Notes: generated by a model from the sequence alone, not told the origin. A stretch of DNA of 62,029 nucleotides from Methylobacterium bullatum (GCF_014845095.1 NZ_NKUG01000074.1:1-62029), one strand, 5' to 3'; shown: positions 28,713 to 38,397, counted from the stretch's first letter. Translations and numbers: made by a program.

Positions 28713-31049
28713 ATGGCGGCGAACACTTCCACGGCGACGACACAGGACGGTCACAGCAGCACGAACGGGCTGGGGCAGGGTTTCCAGGATGCCGACGAGG
28801 TGCTGCCGCAATACCATATCGAGGCACAGACCTCGCTGGTGGAGCGCCCCTTACGCTCCCTGAAATACGGCGAGGCCTTCGCCGTCCTCGACAGCTACGG
28901 CGATATCGGCGTGCTGCCCGGGCCCGAGGGCCTGTATTTCCAGGATACGCGCTACCTGTCGCGCCTCGGCTTCACCATCGAGGACCAGCGCCCGCTGCTG
29001 CTCTCCTCGGTGATGCAGGACGACAACGGCGCGCTGAGCGTCGACATGACGACGCCGGACATCCGCATCGATGCCCATGACGAGACCACGATCCCCCGCG
29101 AGCTGATCGCCATCGAGCGCACCAAGTTCCTGTTCAAGGGTGCCTGCTACGACCGGATCGGCCTGCGCAACTACGATTCGCGCCATTGGAAGCTCAAGAT
29201 CGGCGTGACCTTCGACGCCGATTACCGCGACCTGTTCGAGGTGCGCGGCATGGACCGGCCGGTCCGCGGCAAGCGCAGCGTGCAGGTGGCGAACGAATCG
29301 GAAGTCCAGTTTCGCTATGTCGGTCTCGACGAGGTGGTGCGCACCACGAGCCTCCACTTCGGTCCGAAGCCGCACCGTATCGAGCCGGGCCGCGCCGAGT
29401 TCGAGGTCTCGCTGCCCCCGGGCGGCCGGACGTCCCTGTTCATCCGCGTCGTCTTCGAATCGCACCGCGCCTTCACCAGCGCTCCGGCCGCGGAGAAGGT
29501 CGGCGAGGACGCCGCCGCCGGCCTGTCACACGCGGCGGGAAGCAGCGCCGGCGCACGCCATCCCAAGGGCCTCGGCGAGGGCGTGATCTTCGCCCGCGCC
29601 TATCGCGACGCGCGCCGGGACCTGCGCCAGCTCACCGCCGGGATCACCACGATCATCTCGTCGAACGACCAGTTCAACGAAGCGGCCTGCCGCGCCACCG
29701 CCGATCTCTACATGCTGGCGAGCCGCACGCCCGAGGGCATCTACCCCTTCGCCGGCATCCCCTGGTACTCCACCGTGTTCGGCCGCGACGGCATCATCAC
29801 CGCGATGATGGCGCTCTGGATCGACCCGAACTTCGCCAAGGGCGTCCTACGCTACCTCGCCTCGACACAGGCCAAGGCCGTGGACCCCGCCGCCGATGCC
29901 CAGCCGGGCAAGGTCCTGCACGAGACCCGGCGCGGGGAGATGGCGATGCTCGGCGAGGTGCCGTTCCGCCACTATTACGGCACCATCGACGGAACGCCGC
30001 TCTTCGTCATGCTGGCCTACGAGTATTACGCGGTCACCGGCGACATCGAGACGATCAAGCGCATCTGGCCCGCCCTCGAACTCGCCCTCACGTGGATGAA
30101 CGAGTACGGCGACCGGGACGGCGACGGCTTCGTCGAATATGCCCGCGACACCGACAAGGGCCTGGAGAACCAGGGCTGGAAGGACAGCCACGATTCGATC
30201 TTCCATACCGATGGACAGCTCGCCAAGGGGCCGATCGCCCTGTGCGAAGTCCAGGGCTACGTCTATGCCGCCAAGAACGGCATGGCCAAGCTCGCCACAC
30301 TGCTCGGGCACGACGACCTCGCCACCCGCCTCGGAAAGGAGGCACTGGCCCTTCGCGAAAACTTCGACAAGGCCTTCTGGTGCGAGGAGATCGGCACCTA
30401 CGCGCTGGCCCTGGACGGGGCGAAGAAGCAATGCGCCGTGCGCTCGTCCAATGCCGGCCACGCCCTCTTCACCGGCATCGCCCTGCCGGAGCGCGCCGCG
30501 AGCGTCGCCACCAACCTGCTGTCGAAGGACGGATTCAACGGCTGGGGCGTCCGCACGATCGCGCGCGGCGAGGCCCGCTACAACCCGATGTCGTATCACA
30601 ACGGCTCGATCTGGCCGCACGACAACGCCCTGGTGGCCATGGGCCTCGCGCGCTACGACCTAAAGCCGGAGGCCTCGCGTATCTTCCAGGGCATGTTCGA
30701 CACCGCCCTCTACCAGGACCAGAAGCGCCTGCCGGAGCTGTTCTGCGGCTTCATGCGCCGCAACCAGCGCGGCCCCGTCTCTTACCCTGTGGCCTGCTCG
30801 CCCCAGGCCTGGGCGGCGGCGGCTCCGTTCGCCTTCCTCTCGGCCTGCATCGGTTTGGAGATCCAGCACGACCGCAACCGCATCCGCCTGCGCAACCCCA
30901 CCCTCCCGGACTTCCTCGAAGGCGTTTCGATCTTCAACCTGAAGCTCGGCGACTCACGGATCGACCTGCGGGTGCAGCGCTACGGCAGCGACGTCACGGT
31001 GAACGTGCTGAGGCGGGTGGGCGACGCGCAGGTGTCCGTGGTGAAGTAA
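28713..31049 (+). CDS. Amylo-alpha-1,6-glucosidase / glycogen-debranching-like protein
   Basis: A 778-residue cytosolic protein with an N-terminal beta-rich GDE_N-type domain (about 50-260) and an (alpha/alpha)6 barrel (about 300-740). Catalytic-region motifs include FAGIPWYSTVFGRDGIITAMM, NQGWKDSHDSIFH and YNPMSYHNGSIWPHDNALVA. The family includes glycogen debranching and related glucosidases; activity against oligosaccharides is equally possible. The start is the ATG with GGAGA upstream; the frame stays open further 5' only as the shadow of the preceding gene. It pairs with a GT4 gene, a common adjacency in Methylobacterium-like genomes (recalled, not searched). Confidence 0.88.
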   Translation: MAANTSTATTQDGHSSTNGLGQGFQDADEVLPQYHIEAQTSLVERPLRSLKYGEAFAVLDSYGDIGVLPGPEGLYFQDTRYLSRLGFTIEDQRPLLLSSVMQDDNGALSVDMTTPDIRIDAHDETTIPRELIAIERTKFLFKGACYDRIGLRNYDSRHWKLKIGVTFDADYRDLFEVRGMDRPVRGKRSVQVANESEVQFRYVGLDEVVRTTSLHFGPKPHRIEPGRAEFEVSLPPGGRTSLFIRVVFESHRAFTSAPAAEKVGEDAAAGLSHAAGSSAGARHPKGLGEGVIFARAYRDARRDLRQLTAGITTIISSNDQFNEAACRATADLYMLASRTPEGIYPFAGIPWYSTVFGRDGIITAMMALWIDPNFAKGVLRYLASTQAKAVDPAADAQPGKVLHETRRGEMAMLGEVPFRHYYGTIDGTPLFVMLAYEYYAVTGDIETIKRIWPALELALTWMNEYGDRDGDGFVEYARDTDKGLENQGWKDSHDSIFHTDGQLAKGPIALCEVQGYVYAAKNGMAKLATLLGHDDLATRLGKEALALRENFDKAFWCEEIGTYALALDGAKKQCAVRSSNAGHALFTGIALPERAASVATNLLSKDGFNGWGVRTIARGEARYNPMSYHNGSIWPHDNALVAMGLARYDLKPEASRIFQGMFDTALYQDQKRLPELFCGFMRRNQRGPVSYPVACSPQAWAAAAPFAFLSACIGLEIQHDRNRIRLRNPTLPDFLEGVSIFNLKLGDSRIDLRVQRYGSDVTVNVLRRVGDAQVSVVK

Positions 31050-31150
31050 ATCCTGGGAATTGGGGGCGGCTCCCAGGCTGCCCCCTCCCCTCGCGGCAAG
31101 CACGAAGCTGCCCCGAATCACACGACATTCGAGACCGGCTGTAAGGCGAT

Positions 31151-31183
31151 AAAAAAAAGCCGCCTCCCCGAGGAAGCGGCTTT
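31151..31183 (-). terminator. Rho-independent terminator of infC
   Basis: On the minus strand AAGCCGCTTCCTC pairs with GAGGCGGCTT around a short GGG-type loop, followed by a run of eight T. It lies 38 bases after the infC stop, so infC is not co-transcribed with anything downstream. Confidence 0.9.
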
Positions 31184-31220
31184 CAGAACGTCCATGTCCC
31201 GTGGTGGGACGAAAGCGACC

Positions 31221-31763
31221 TCAGCGCGGCGCCAGGATCATGATCATTTGGCGGCCTTCGAGCATCGGCTCACTTTCCACCTTGGCGATTTCCTGGGTCT
31301 CGTTCTTCACCCGTTCGAGCAGGCGCAGGCCGATATCCTGGTGCGCCATCTCACGGCCACGGAAGCGCAGGGTGACCTTCACCTTGTCGCCCTCCTCGAA
31401 GAAGCGGATGACCGCCTTCATCTTGGTGTCGTAATCGTGCTTGTCGATACCGGGGCGGAGCTTGATCTCCTTGACCTCGACCGTCTTCTGCTTCTTGCGG
31501 GCCTCGTTCTGCTTCTTCTGTTCGTTGAAGCGGAAGCGGCCGTAATCGAGAAGCTTACAGACGGGAGGGACGGAGTTCGGCGCGATCTCCACGAGATCGA
31601 GGCCCGCCTCTTCGGCAAGGGCGAGCGCATCGAAGAAGGCGACGACACCGCGGTTCTGCCCGGTATCATCGATGAGCTGCACCTCGCGGACGCCACGGAT
31701 GTCCCGATTGGCGCGCGGCCCGTCCTTCTGCGGGGCCGGCATGGCTCTCATTGGTCTACGAAT
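31221..31763 (-). CDS. infC: Translation initiation factor IF-3, ATT start codon
   Basis: Binds the 30S subunit and enforces start-codon and initiator-tRNA fidelity. The ATT at 31763 is the best start: AGGAG lies exactly 9 bases upstream (31777-31773), and reading from it gives [17 protein letters not shown], the usual alphaproteobacterial N-terminus. The first ATG (31751) is 21 bases from that site. The 180-residue product has both domains, including [21 protein letters not shown] and [20 protein letters not shown] non-standard AUU start is the known basis of infC autoregulation in E. coli. rpmI and rplT are not adjacent. Confidence 0.95.
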   Translation of the reverse strand: MRRPMRAMPAPQKDGPRANRDIRGVREVQLIDDTGQNRGVVAFFDALALAEEAGLDLVEIAPNSVPPVCKLLDYGRFRFNEQKKQNEARKKQKTVEVKEIKLRPGIDKHDYDTKMKAVIRFFEEGDKVKVTLRFRGREMAHQDIGLRLLERVKNETQEIAKVESEPMLEGRQMIMILAPR

Positions 31764-31859
31764 GGCTTCAATCTCCTAGTGAACGACGAAACGGCAGCCT
31801 GCGGACATCGCCCGGAGGGCTAGACCTGCCACCAATCGCTCCGGCAATCCGGTTGCGGA

Positions 31860-31888
31860 CACCATGTCCGAACTGCGTCCCGTGTCAA
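31860..31888 (-). promoter_or_regulatory. Candidate sigma-70 promoter of infC
   Basis: A perfect minus-strand -35 TTGACA (31888-31883) lies 17 bases from a weak -10 ATGGTG (31865-31860). It would give a leader of about 90 bases before the ATT start. Confidence 0.38.
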
Positions 31889-31930
31889 CAGGCAGGAGCG
31901 GGTTTGGTTCACGAACCGGCCCATACAGTG

Positions 31931-33157
31931 TCAGCGCGGGCGTCGGGCGAGAAGTTCCGCATAGATGTCGAGGGTGGCGCCCACCATGCCATCGAGGGAG
32001 AAATGCGCCTCCACATGGGCGCGCCCCCGGCGGGTCATGGCGTCCCGTGCGCTGGCCCCGAGGGTGAGCGCTTCGAGCAGGGCCTCGGCCAGAGCCGGCG
32101 CGTCGCCGGGCGGCACCCGCCAGCCGGTGCGCTGGGCCGCCGGCACTTCCGGCGGGGCGAGCACCGTTTCCGGCACCGCGCCGAGATCCGAGACCACCAC
32201 CGGGGTCCCGAGGGCCTGGGCTTCCACCGCCGAGCGCCCGAAGGCCTCGGGCTCCACGGACGGGACGGCGACCACCGAAGCCGCCCGGAAGGCGGCCGGC
32301 ATGTCGGTGCAATGGCCGACCCGCAGGACGATGTCGCGGAGACCGCGTGCCTCGATCAATGTGTCGAGTTCCCGCTCGTAAGCGGAGCGGCCCTGCGGGT
32401 CGCCTGCCAGCACGAAGACGACATCGGTGATGCCCCGGTCGCGCAGGAAAGCGGCGGCCTCGATCAGCACGCGCTGACCCTTCCAGGCGGTGAGCCGGGC
32501 CGCGAGCAGGACGACGCGCTGGTGCGGCGCCACCCCCCAGGATCGGCGCAGGGCCTCGACGCGGGCGGGCGCCACGGCGCCGGGCGAGAACTGGGCGAGA
32601 TCGGTGCCGCGATGGACGACCCGGACACGGTCGCCGGCCTGATCGGGGTGAAGCATCCGAATGAGGTCGGCGGTGTAGTGAGAATTGGCGATGACCACGT
32701 CGCCGCGCGCCATCACCGAATTGTAGAGCACCTTCACGCCGGTCCGGCCGGAATAACTGCCGTGATAGGTGGTCACATAAGGAATCTTCAGCCGCCGGGC
32801 GGCGCCGAGGGCCACCCAGGCGGGAGCGCGCGAGCGGGCATGGACGATCTGGACCCCCTCGCGCCGGCAAAGGCGCGCGAGGCGCCCGACATTCAGCGCC
32901 ATGGCAAGGGGATTCTTGGAGGCGGCGGGGAATGGAAGCCAGGTTCCGCCCTTGGCCTGCATCTCGCCGACCAGGCGTCCGCCTTCCGTCGCCACGAGGG
33001 CCCGCGCGCCCGCGGAGGCGAGGGCTGCGGCCACATCCACCGTGGTACGCTCGGCCCCACCGGCGTCGAGGGCCGGAATGATCTGCAGCACCGTGGCGCC
33101 CGCCAGAGGTTGCGCCTCGCTGGGGAATCCGGCCCCGAATCTTTCCTCGCCGCTCAT
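31931..33157 (-). CDS. GT4-family glycosyltransferase
   Basis: A 408-residue cytosolic GT-B glycosyltransferase. The start MSGEERFG was chosen because GGAAGGA lies 7 bases upstream; longer in-frame starts read Arg/Pro-rich shadow sequence. The N-terminal ALDAGGAERTTVDVAAAL and C-terminal EPEAFGRSAVEAQALGTPVVV (about 305-325, with E-x7-E) define GT4. Similar enzymes act in lipopolysaccharide or exopolysaccharide synthesis, but no polysaccharide cluster is nearby. It is divergent from the hydrolase at 33337. Confidence 0.88.
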   Translation of the reverse strand: MSGEERFGAGFPSEAQPLAGATVLQIIPALDAGGAERTTVDVAAALASAGARALVATEGGRLVGEMQAKGGTWLPFPAASKNPLAMALNVGRLARLCRREGVQIVHARSRAPAWVALGAARRLKIPYVTTYHGSYSGRTGVKVLYNSVMARGDVVIANSHYTADLIRMLHPDQAGDRVRVVHRGTDLAQFSPGAVAPARVEALRRSWGVAPHQRVVLLAARLTAWKGQRVLIEAAAFLRDRGITDVVFVLAGDPQGRSAYERELDTLIEARGLRDIVLRVGHCTDMPAAFRAASVVAVPSVEPEAFGRSAVEAQALGTPVVVSDLGAVPETVLAPPEVPAAQRTGWRVPPGDAPALAEALLEALTLGASARDAMTRRGRAHVEAHFSLDGMVGATLDIYAELLARRPR

Positions 33158-33336
33158 CGGGCCCATCCTTCCGGAGACGGCCGGATCGACGGAAGATGGT
33201 CTTCGAAGGGGCGACGGGACTCGTCTCGTGTCTCGATCATGGTCTCCAGCATCGGGGGCACGCTTTACGGCTCGGTAAACGAAATGCGACTGCATCACAG
33301 TCAAATGTCGGTTTTACCGGATAAAAGGGACTACGC

Positions 33337-34116
33337 ATGGACTCAGCGCTCAGCCAGGCCCCGACCTTCATCACCATGGGCAAGGGAGACGCCGCGCGGC
33401 GCATCGCGGTACGCAGCCGCGCGGGAGACGGACCCGCTCTGGTCTGGCTCGGGGGCTTCCGCTCCGATATGGGCGCCACCAAGGCGATGGTCCTCGACGC
33501 TTATGCGCGGGACCATGGCCGCGCGCTCGTCAGGTTCGACTATACCGGGCACGGCGAATCGGAGGGAGAGTTCGCCGAATCGACGATCTCGACCTGGCTC
33601 GAAGACGCCATGGCGGTCCTCGACGCCACCGTGACGGGGCCGGCCATCCTCGTCGGCTCGTCGATGGGAGGCTGGATCGCCTGCCTCGCGGCGCGCGCGC
33701 GGGCGCTCCGGGGCGATGCCCCGCTGGCCGGCATGGTGCTCATCGCTCCCGCCCTCGACTTCACCGAGACCCTGATGTGGGAGCGTTTTTCACCCGATAT
33801 CCGCGCGACGATGGAGCGGGAGGGCGTGTGGATGCGGCCCACCGACTACGGGCCGGAGCCGGTGCCCACCACCATGGCGCTGATCGAGGACGGGCGCCGG
33901 CATCTTCTCCTCGGCGGTCCGATCGATCCGGGTTGCCCAGTGCATATCCTGCAGGGCATGCGCGATCCGGACGTGCCCTACACCCATGCCCTCGCGACGG
34001 TGGAACGGCTGCCGGCTTCCGGCACCGTCCTCACCCTCATCGCCGATGGCGACCACCGCCTGTCACGGCCGCAGGATCTCGCACGGCTGCTGGCGGCGGT
34101 GGCGGAGATCGGCTGA
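33337..34116 (+). CDS. Alpha/beta hydrolase
   Basis: A 259-residue cytosolic alpha/beta-hydrolase. The nucleophile elbow is GSSMGGW (about 107-113), with the oxyanion turn at WLGGFRSDM; a likely acid Asp is in QGMRDPDVPY and the His in DGDHRLSRPQD. The cap between strands 6 and 7 is small. Resemblance is to serine aminopeptidase-like or palmitoyl-thioesterase-like (ABHD10-type) hydrolases; the substrate is unknown. It converges with the DUF1150 gene 20 bases away. Confidence 0.85.
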   Translation: MDSALSQAPTFITMGKGDAARRIAVRSRAGDGPALVWLGGFRSDMGATKAMVLDAYARDHGRALVRFDYTGHGESEGEFAESTISTWLEDAMAVLDATVTGPAILVGSSMGGWIACLAARARALRGDAPLAGMVLIAPALDFTETLMWERFSPDIRATMEREGVWMRPTDYGPEPVPTTMALIEDGRRHLLLGGPIDPGCPVHILQGMRDPDVPYTHALATVERLPASGTVLTLIADGDHRLSRPQDLARLLAAVAEIG

Positions 34117-34136
34117 GCCGCGAGGCGGGTCGTTTT

Positions 34137-34421
34137 TCAGTGCAGGCTCACGGCGTGCAGATCGTTCGCCACCGCGTTGGCGACGATCACGTCCCGCGAA
34201 TCGGCCAGCAAGATCGGGCTGCCGCTGGCCGAGAGCAGGGCGAACAGGTCCATGCCCGGGGTCAGGTCAGGCGCCTGCGGAAACAGCCGCTTCACCTCGT
34301 CGGAGCGGATCGGCCGGACATAGGCGATGTGCCCTTCGCCGAGAGCCGCGAGATCGGCAGCGTTGAACTCGGCGGGGTCTAGATCGGCCGGGGTGATCGG
34401 ATTCGGGTTGAAATCGGTCAT
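34137..34421 (-). CDS. DUF1150 family protein
   Basis: A 94-residue cytosolic protein with the DUF1150 core ALGEGHIAYVRPI, FPQAPDLTPGMDLFALLSASG and ADSRDVIVANA. AAAGGAGG precedes the start. It lies 78 bases after hsp20 and is probably co-transcribed; this pairing is recurrent in Rhizobiales, suggesting a stress-linked role, though the function is not known. Confidence 0.85.
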   Translation of the reverse strand: MTDFNPNPITPADLDPAEFNAADLAALGEGHIAYVRPIRSDEVKRLFPQAPDLTPGMDLFALLSASGSPILLADSRDVIVANAVANDLHAVSLH

Positions 34422-34499
34422 GATGCCCTCCTTTCGAGGCAGAGCTTGGTCCGGTGCGGTTCCGTTCGCTGGCCGTCACCGGGTGGGTAGGTCGCGCTC

Positions 34500-34937
34500 C
34501 TAGACGTCGTCGCGGGATGCGATGGCGATCTTCCGGACGATCCGTTCCGGCTCCGGGCGGGTGAGGTCGATGGAGAGAAGTCCGTTCGACAGGTCGGCGC
34601 CCACCACCTCCATGCCGTCGGCGAGAAGGAAGGCGCGCTGGAACTGGCGGGCAGCGATGCCGCGATGCAGGAACTGGCGCGATTTGTCGTCGACCTGACG
34701 GCCCCGCACCACGAGCTGGTTTTCCTCCAGCATCACGTCGAGTTGGTCCCGCGTGAAGCCGGCCACCGCGAGGGTGATGCGAAGTCGCTCGGGTTCGTCG
34801 CTGGAGCGCTGAACGCGCTCGATGTTGTAGGGCGGGTACCCGTCATTGGCCGCCTTCGACACCCGGTCGAGGGCCTGCTCGATCTCGTCGAAGCCGAGAA
34901 GAAACGGATGTCCGAACGGAGAAGGCCGTGTCGTCAC
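34500..34937 (-). CDS. Small heat-shock protein, Hsp20 family
   Basis: An ATP-independent holdase of 145 residues with an alpha-crystallin domain (about 35-130), including LRITLAVAGFTRDQLDVMLEE and the C-terminal GLLSIDLTRPEPE strand. Start GTG at 34937 was chosen because AAGGA lies 9 bases upstream; the frame is open further 5' but passes through Cys/Pro-rich non-family sequence. The N-terminus (MTTRPSPFGHPFLLGFDEIE) resembles IbpA-class rhizobial proteins. An RpoH-like promoter and a structured leader precede it. Confidence 0.93.
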   Translation of the reverse strand: MTTRPSPFGHPFLLGFDEIEQALDRVSKAANDGYPPYNIERVQRSSDEPERLRITLAVAGFTRDQLDVMLEENQLVVRGRQVDDKSRQFLHRGIAARQFQRAFLLADGMEVVGADLSNGLLSIDLTRPEPERIVRKIAIASRDDV

Positions 34938-35040
34938 GTGATCTTGTCCTTCGCGAAGCCCAAGGGTCGATAGAATGAGGCACTTCGAACTGTCGGAGCC
35001 CGCCTGCTGCAGCACTCCTCCCGGCGGTCGCCTGCCGGTC
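34938..35040 (-). promoter_or_regulatory. Structured hsp20 leader, candidate RNA thermometer
   Basis: About 100 bases lie between the predicted RpoH-type transcription start and the GTG. At the 3' end CTTG (34964-34961) pairs with CAAG (34946-34943), with an inner CTT/AAG stem and CGCG loop, burying the ribosome site AAGGA (34951-34947) in an imperfect hairpin. GC-rich inverted segments occur upstream. The architecture resembles ROSE thermometers of rhizobial small-heat-shock genes, but the ROSE consensus was not recognised. Confidence 0.4.
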
Positions 35041-35046
35041 ATCGCG

Positions 35047-35075
35047 ATATGGAGATGTGGAAAAGCGGCATCAAG
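35047..35075 (-). promoter_or_regulatory. Candidate RpoH (sigma-32) promoter of hsp20
   Basis: The minus strand has CTTG (35075-35072) followed 19 bases later by CCATAT (35052-35047), or 17 bases to the CTCCATAT form, close to the heat-shock sigma consensus. The position gives a leader of about 100 bases. Confidence 0.5.
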
Positions 35076-35528
35076 GGTTCGGCTCACCGCCGGCTCCTCG
35101 CACCGTCCGCCCCCCCCAACGGGAGAGGTCTGCCCGGAACACCATCGCATCCGGTGGAGAGGATGATTGCGGTTCGGGAGTAAGCGCGAGAGGTCGGGAC
35201 GATCAGGCAACTTATTTGGGACGTTTAGGAAACCAACGATGCCCGCGTGGAGCGTCGCATTAACAGTTTGGAACTGCTCTGATTTTCAGCCCAAAGCTTG
35301 ATCTTGCCGGATCAATTCGGATACTCCGCGCCACGTCGAACGATGCGGCGGTGCGCAAGCCGGGCGCCACGGGTCAGGCTGGAGCGACACCGGAACGCGA
35401 GCGTCGCGCTCATTGCCCGAGGAACCGCCGAAGACGAGCCCTGCCAGGGGTCTCGGCGCTTCCCGTTTGCCATGGCGTTTCGACGCAGGCGACCAGGGAC
35501 TGCCGCAACCGAGGAGAACCGGACCGTT
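35076..35528. other. Divergent intergenic region between hsp20 and the TonB cluster
   Basis: About 450 bases with no convincing gene. It must hold the promoter of the secreted protein at 35529, but no clear -35/-10 pair was recognised. GGAGAA lies just before that gene's ATG. Confidence 0.4.
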
Positions 35529-36005
35529 ATGAAAGAGGCGCACTGCGTGATCGACTTCCCAACTCTTTCTCCCGTCCGGGCCGTCGGCGCCGCCCTGGTG
35601 GCCACCGCCCTCACGCTGGGATGGGCTGGCTCCGCCGTCGCCCAGGATGCGAAGCCTCCCGCCCTGAAGCTCGAACTCAACCGGCTCGAGCCGGCGGGCG
35701 AGGCCTGCCGCACCTATCTCCTCGTGGACAATAGCCGCGGCACCGCGCTGAAATCCCTCAAGCTCGATCTCTTCGCCTTCGATACGGAAGGCGTCGCGCA
35801 GAAGCGCCTAGCCGTCGAACTCGGCCCCATCCAGGACCGCAAGACGATGGTTCGGCTGTTCGACTTCCCATCCCTCGCCTGCCCGAAGATCGGCCGCATC
35901 CTCCTCAACGACGTCCTCGCCTGCGAAGGCGGCGAGGCCAGCCGCGAGAGCTGCCTCGACCGGATCGAAACCGAGAGCAAGACGAGCGCGACGTTCACGC
36001 GCTGA
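35529..36005 (+). CDS. Secreted protein linked to the ExbB-ExbD-TonB cluster
   Basis: A 158-residue protein with a signal peptide (VGAALVATALTLGWAGSAVAQ, cleavage near residue 38). The mature domain runs LKLELNRLEPAGEACRTYLLV through FDTEGVAQKRLAVELGPIQ and ends with a Cys-containing segment CPKIGRILLNDVLACEG. I recall similar uncharacterised proteins next to exbB in Rhizobiales and Rhodobacterales, but could not search. Spacing to exbB is 86 bases. Four Cys suggest disulfides. It may be a periplasmic partner of the TonB system. Confidence 0.8.
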   Translation: MKEAHCVIDFPTLSPVRAVGAALVATALTLGWAGSAVAQDAKPPALKLELNRLEPAGEACRTYLLVDNSRGTALKSLKLDLFAFDTEGVAQKRLAVELGPIQDRKTMVRLFDFPSLACPKIGRILLNDVLACEGGEASRESCLDRIETESKTSATFTR

Positions 36006-36091
36006 CCCCGCGGGCGGGCCGACGGCCCGTCCGAACGCCGATCCGGTCGCCCCTCGGCGATCGCCACCCAACGAAACCCGAGGAGCCCGCC

Positions 36092-36784
<693 letters not shown>

Positions 36785-36894
36785 CACGGCTCTCTCGACG
36801 CTCTGAACATTCCATGGCCGGCGCGGATGCGGCGGCCCGGTGACGACATGCGGCGGGCCATCGAGCCGGCCGCCGATGCCCCGGAGGGCGAACG

Positions 36895-37374
36895 ATGGGT
36901 ATGGGTTCGGTCCGCGCCAGCGGCGGCGACGACGAGGACGACCTCGACTCGGCGCCGATGTCTGAGATCAACGTCACTCCGATGGTGGACGTGATGCTGG
37001 TGCTGCTGATCATCTTCATGGTCGCGGCGCCGCTGATGACGACGGGCGTGCCCGTGCAACTGCCGAAGACCACGGCCGCCAAGGTCGCTCAGGCGAAGAA
37101 GCCGCTTGAAATCTCCATCGACAAGGAAGGCAAGCCGTTCCTGGCCAAGGACGAGCTGACGCCCGAGACGATCATGCCGCGCCTGAAGGCGCTGGCGGCG
37201 GAAGACCCGACCCAGGTCATGCTGGTGCGCGGCGACAAGGAGGTGCCCTACGGCAAGATCATGGAAGTGATGGGCCTCGTCGGCCAGGCCGGCTTCACCA
37301 AGGTGTCGCTCATCGCGCAATCCCCGGGCGGAGCGCTTCCGGCTGCCCCCGCGGCGAGTGGAGCACCGCGGTAG
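36895..37374 (+). CDS. exbD: ExbD-type biopolymer transporter
   Basis: A 159-residue protein with one membrane helix. SEINVTPMVDVMLVLLIIF (about 23-41) carries the essential membrane Asp, and the periplasmic domain follows LMTTGVPVQLPKT. It lies between exbB and tonB, 110 and 5 bases away. Confidence 0.94.
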   Translation: MGMGSVRASGGDDEDDLDSAPMSEINVTPMVDVMLVLLIIFMVAAPLMTTGVPVQLPKTTAAKVAQAKKPLEISIDKEGKPFLAKDELTPETIMPRLKALAAEDPTQVMLVRGDKEVPYGKIMEVMGLVGQAGFTKVSLIAQSPGGALPAAPAASGAPR

Positions 37375-37379
37375 ACCCA

Positions 37380-38384
37380 ATGAGCGCCCTCGTCTCGACA
37401 CGTGAACCCGGACCAAAAGGTCCCACGGGACTCGCTGCCGCCTTCCTCGTGGCCTTCGTCCTGCACCTGGCGGTGCTGGCCGGCATGATGCTGTTCGGTC
37501 AGCCGCCCAAGGCGCCCCCCGGCGAGAACACGATCACCATCGATCTGGCGCCGCAATCGACGGAGGCCGAAGCCCCGTCGGCTCCCGCCATGACGGAGGC
37601 AGTGCCTCCCCCTGCGGAGGAGACCCCGGTCGAGACGCCGGACGTGGTGGAAGAGGTGCAACCGCCCGACATGGCGGAGGTGACGCCGCCCGAGACCGCC
37701 GAGATCCCCCCCGACGAGACCCAGCCCGTGGTCACGCCCGACACGATCACGGAGGTGCCGCCGGAAGAGCAGGTGGTGACCTCCACCGCCGAGGTGGCCG
37801 AGCCCCTCGTTCCCCCGCCGCCGGTCGTGGCCAAGCCGCCCGAGCCGGTGAAGCCACCCAAGCCCGTCGAGATCGTCAAACCGAAGCCGAAGCCCGATCC
37901 CAAGATCGAGGCGAAGCGCCGGGAGGAACTGGAGGCCAAGCGCGAGGCCATCCGCGAGGCGAAGCTGAAGGCGGCCAAGGAAGCCAAGCTCAGAGCCGCA
38001 CGCGAGACCATGAGGCGCGCCGCTCAGGAGGGCGGGCCCGCCAGTTCGGCCTCCTCCGCCCGGCAGGCGAGCACGGGCTCGTCCGCCTCCGGCAACGATC
38101 CGAGTGCCCTGCGCCAATGGCAGGGAGCCCTGGCCTCGGCCATCAACGGCCGCATGAACCGCAACGCGGCGGCGGGGACGGCGGGGGGCACCGCCGTGGT
38201 GCGCTTCACCGTCTCACGCTCGGGTCAGGTCCTCAGTGCCGGGCTCGCCAGCAGCAGCGGCATCAGCGTCATTGACGGCGCGGCGCTGGCCGCCGTGCGC
38301 GGTTCGCTGCCGGCGGCTCCTCCCGGCGTCTCCGTGAGCAGCCTCGCCGTCACCGTTCCCATGCGCTTCCGGCCCGGCGGCTGA
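37380..38384 (+). CDS. tonB: TonB energy transducer
   Basis: A 334-residue protein with an N-terminal anchor helix (about 20-40), a long Pro/Glu/Val-rich spacer (about 45-165) able to span the periplasm, and a Lys/Arg/Glu helix (about 170-215). The C-terminal TonB domain (about 240-332) includes GGTAVVRFTVSRSGQVLSAGLA and ends VTVPMRFRPGG. It delivers ExbBD energy to outer-membrane receptors. It follows exbD by 5 bases. Confidence 0.92.
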   Translation: MSALVSTREPGPKGPTGLAAAFLVAFVLHLAVLAGMMLFGQPPKAPPGENTITIDLAPQSTEAEAPSAPAMTEAVPPPAEETPVETPDVVEEVQPPDMAEVTPPETAEIPPDETQPVVTPDTITEVPPEEQVVTSTAEVAEPLVPPPPVVAKPPEPVKPPKPVEIVKPKPKPDPKIEAKRREELEAKREAIREAKLKAAKEAKLRAARETMRRAAQEGGPASSASSARQASTGSSASGNDPSALRQWQGALASAINGRMNRNAAAGTAGGTAVVRFTVSRSGQVLSAGLASSSGISVIDGAALAAVRGSLPAAPPGVSVSSLAVTVPMRFRPGG

Positions 38385-38397
38385 GCCGGTCGGGGTC

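Noticed and set aside
34118..34137. Terminator after the alpha/beta hydrolase (CCGC-GAG-GCGG then TTTTT)
   Set aside because: The stem is only 4 bp with a 3-base loop, too weak to call on its own.
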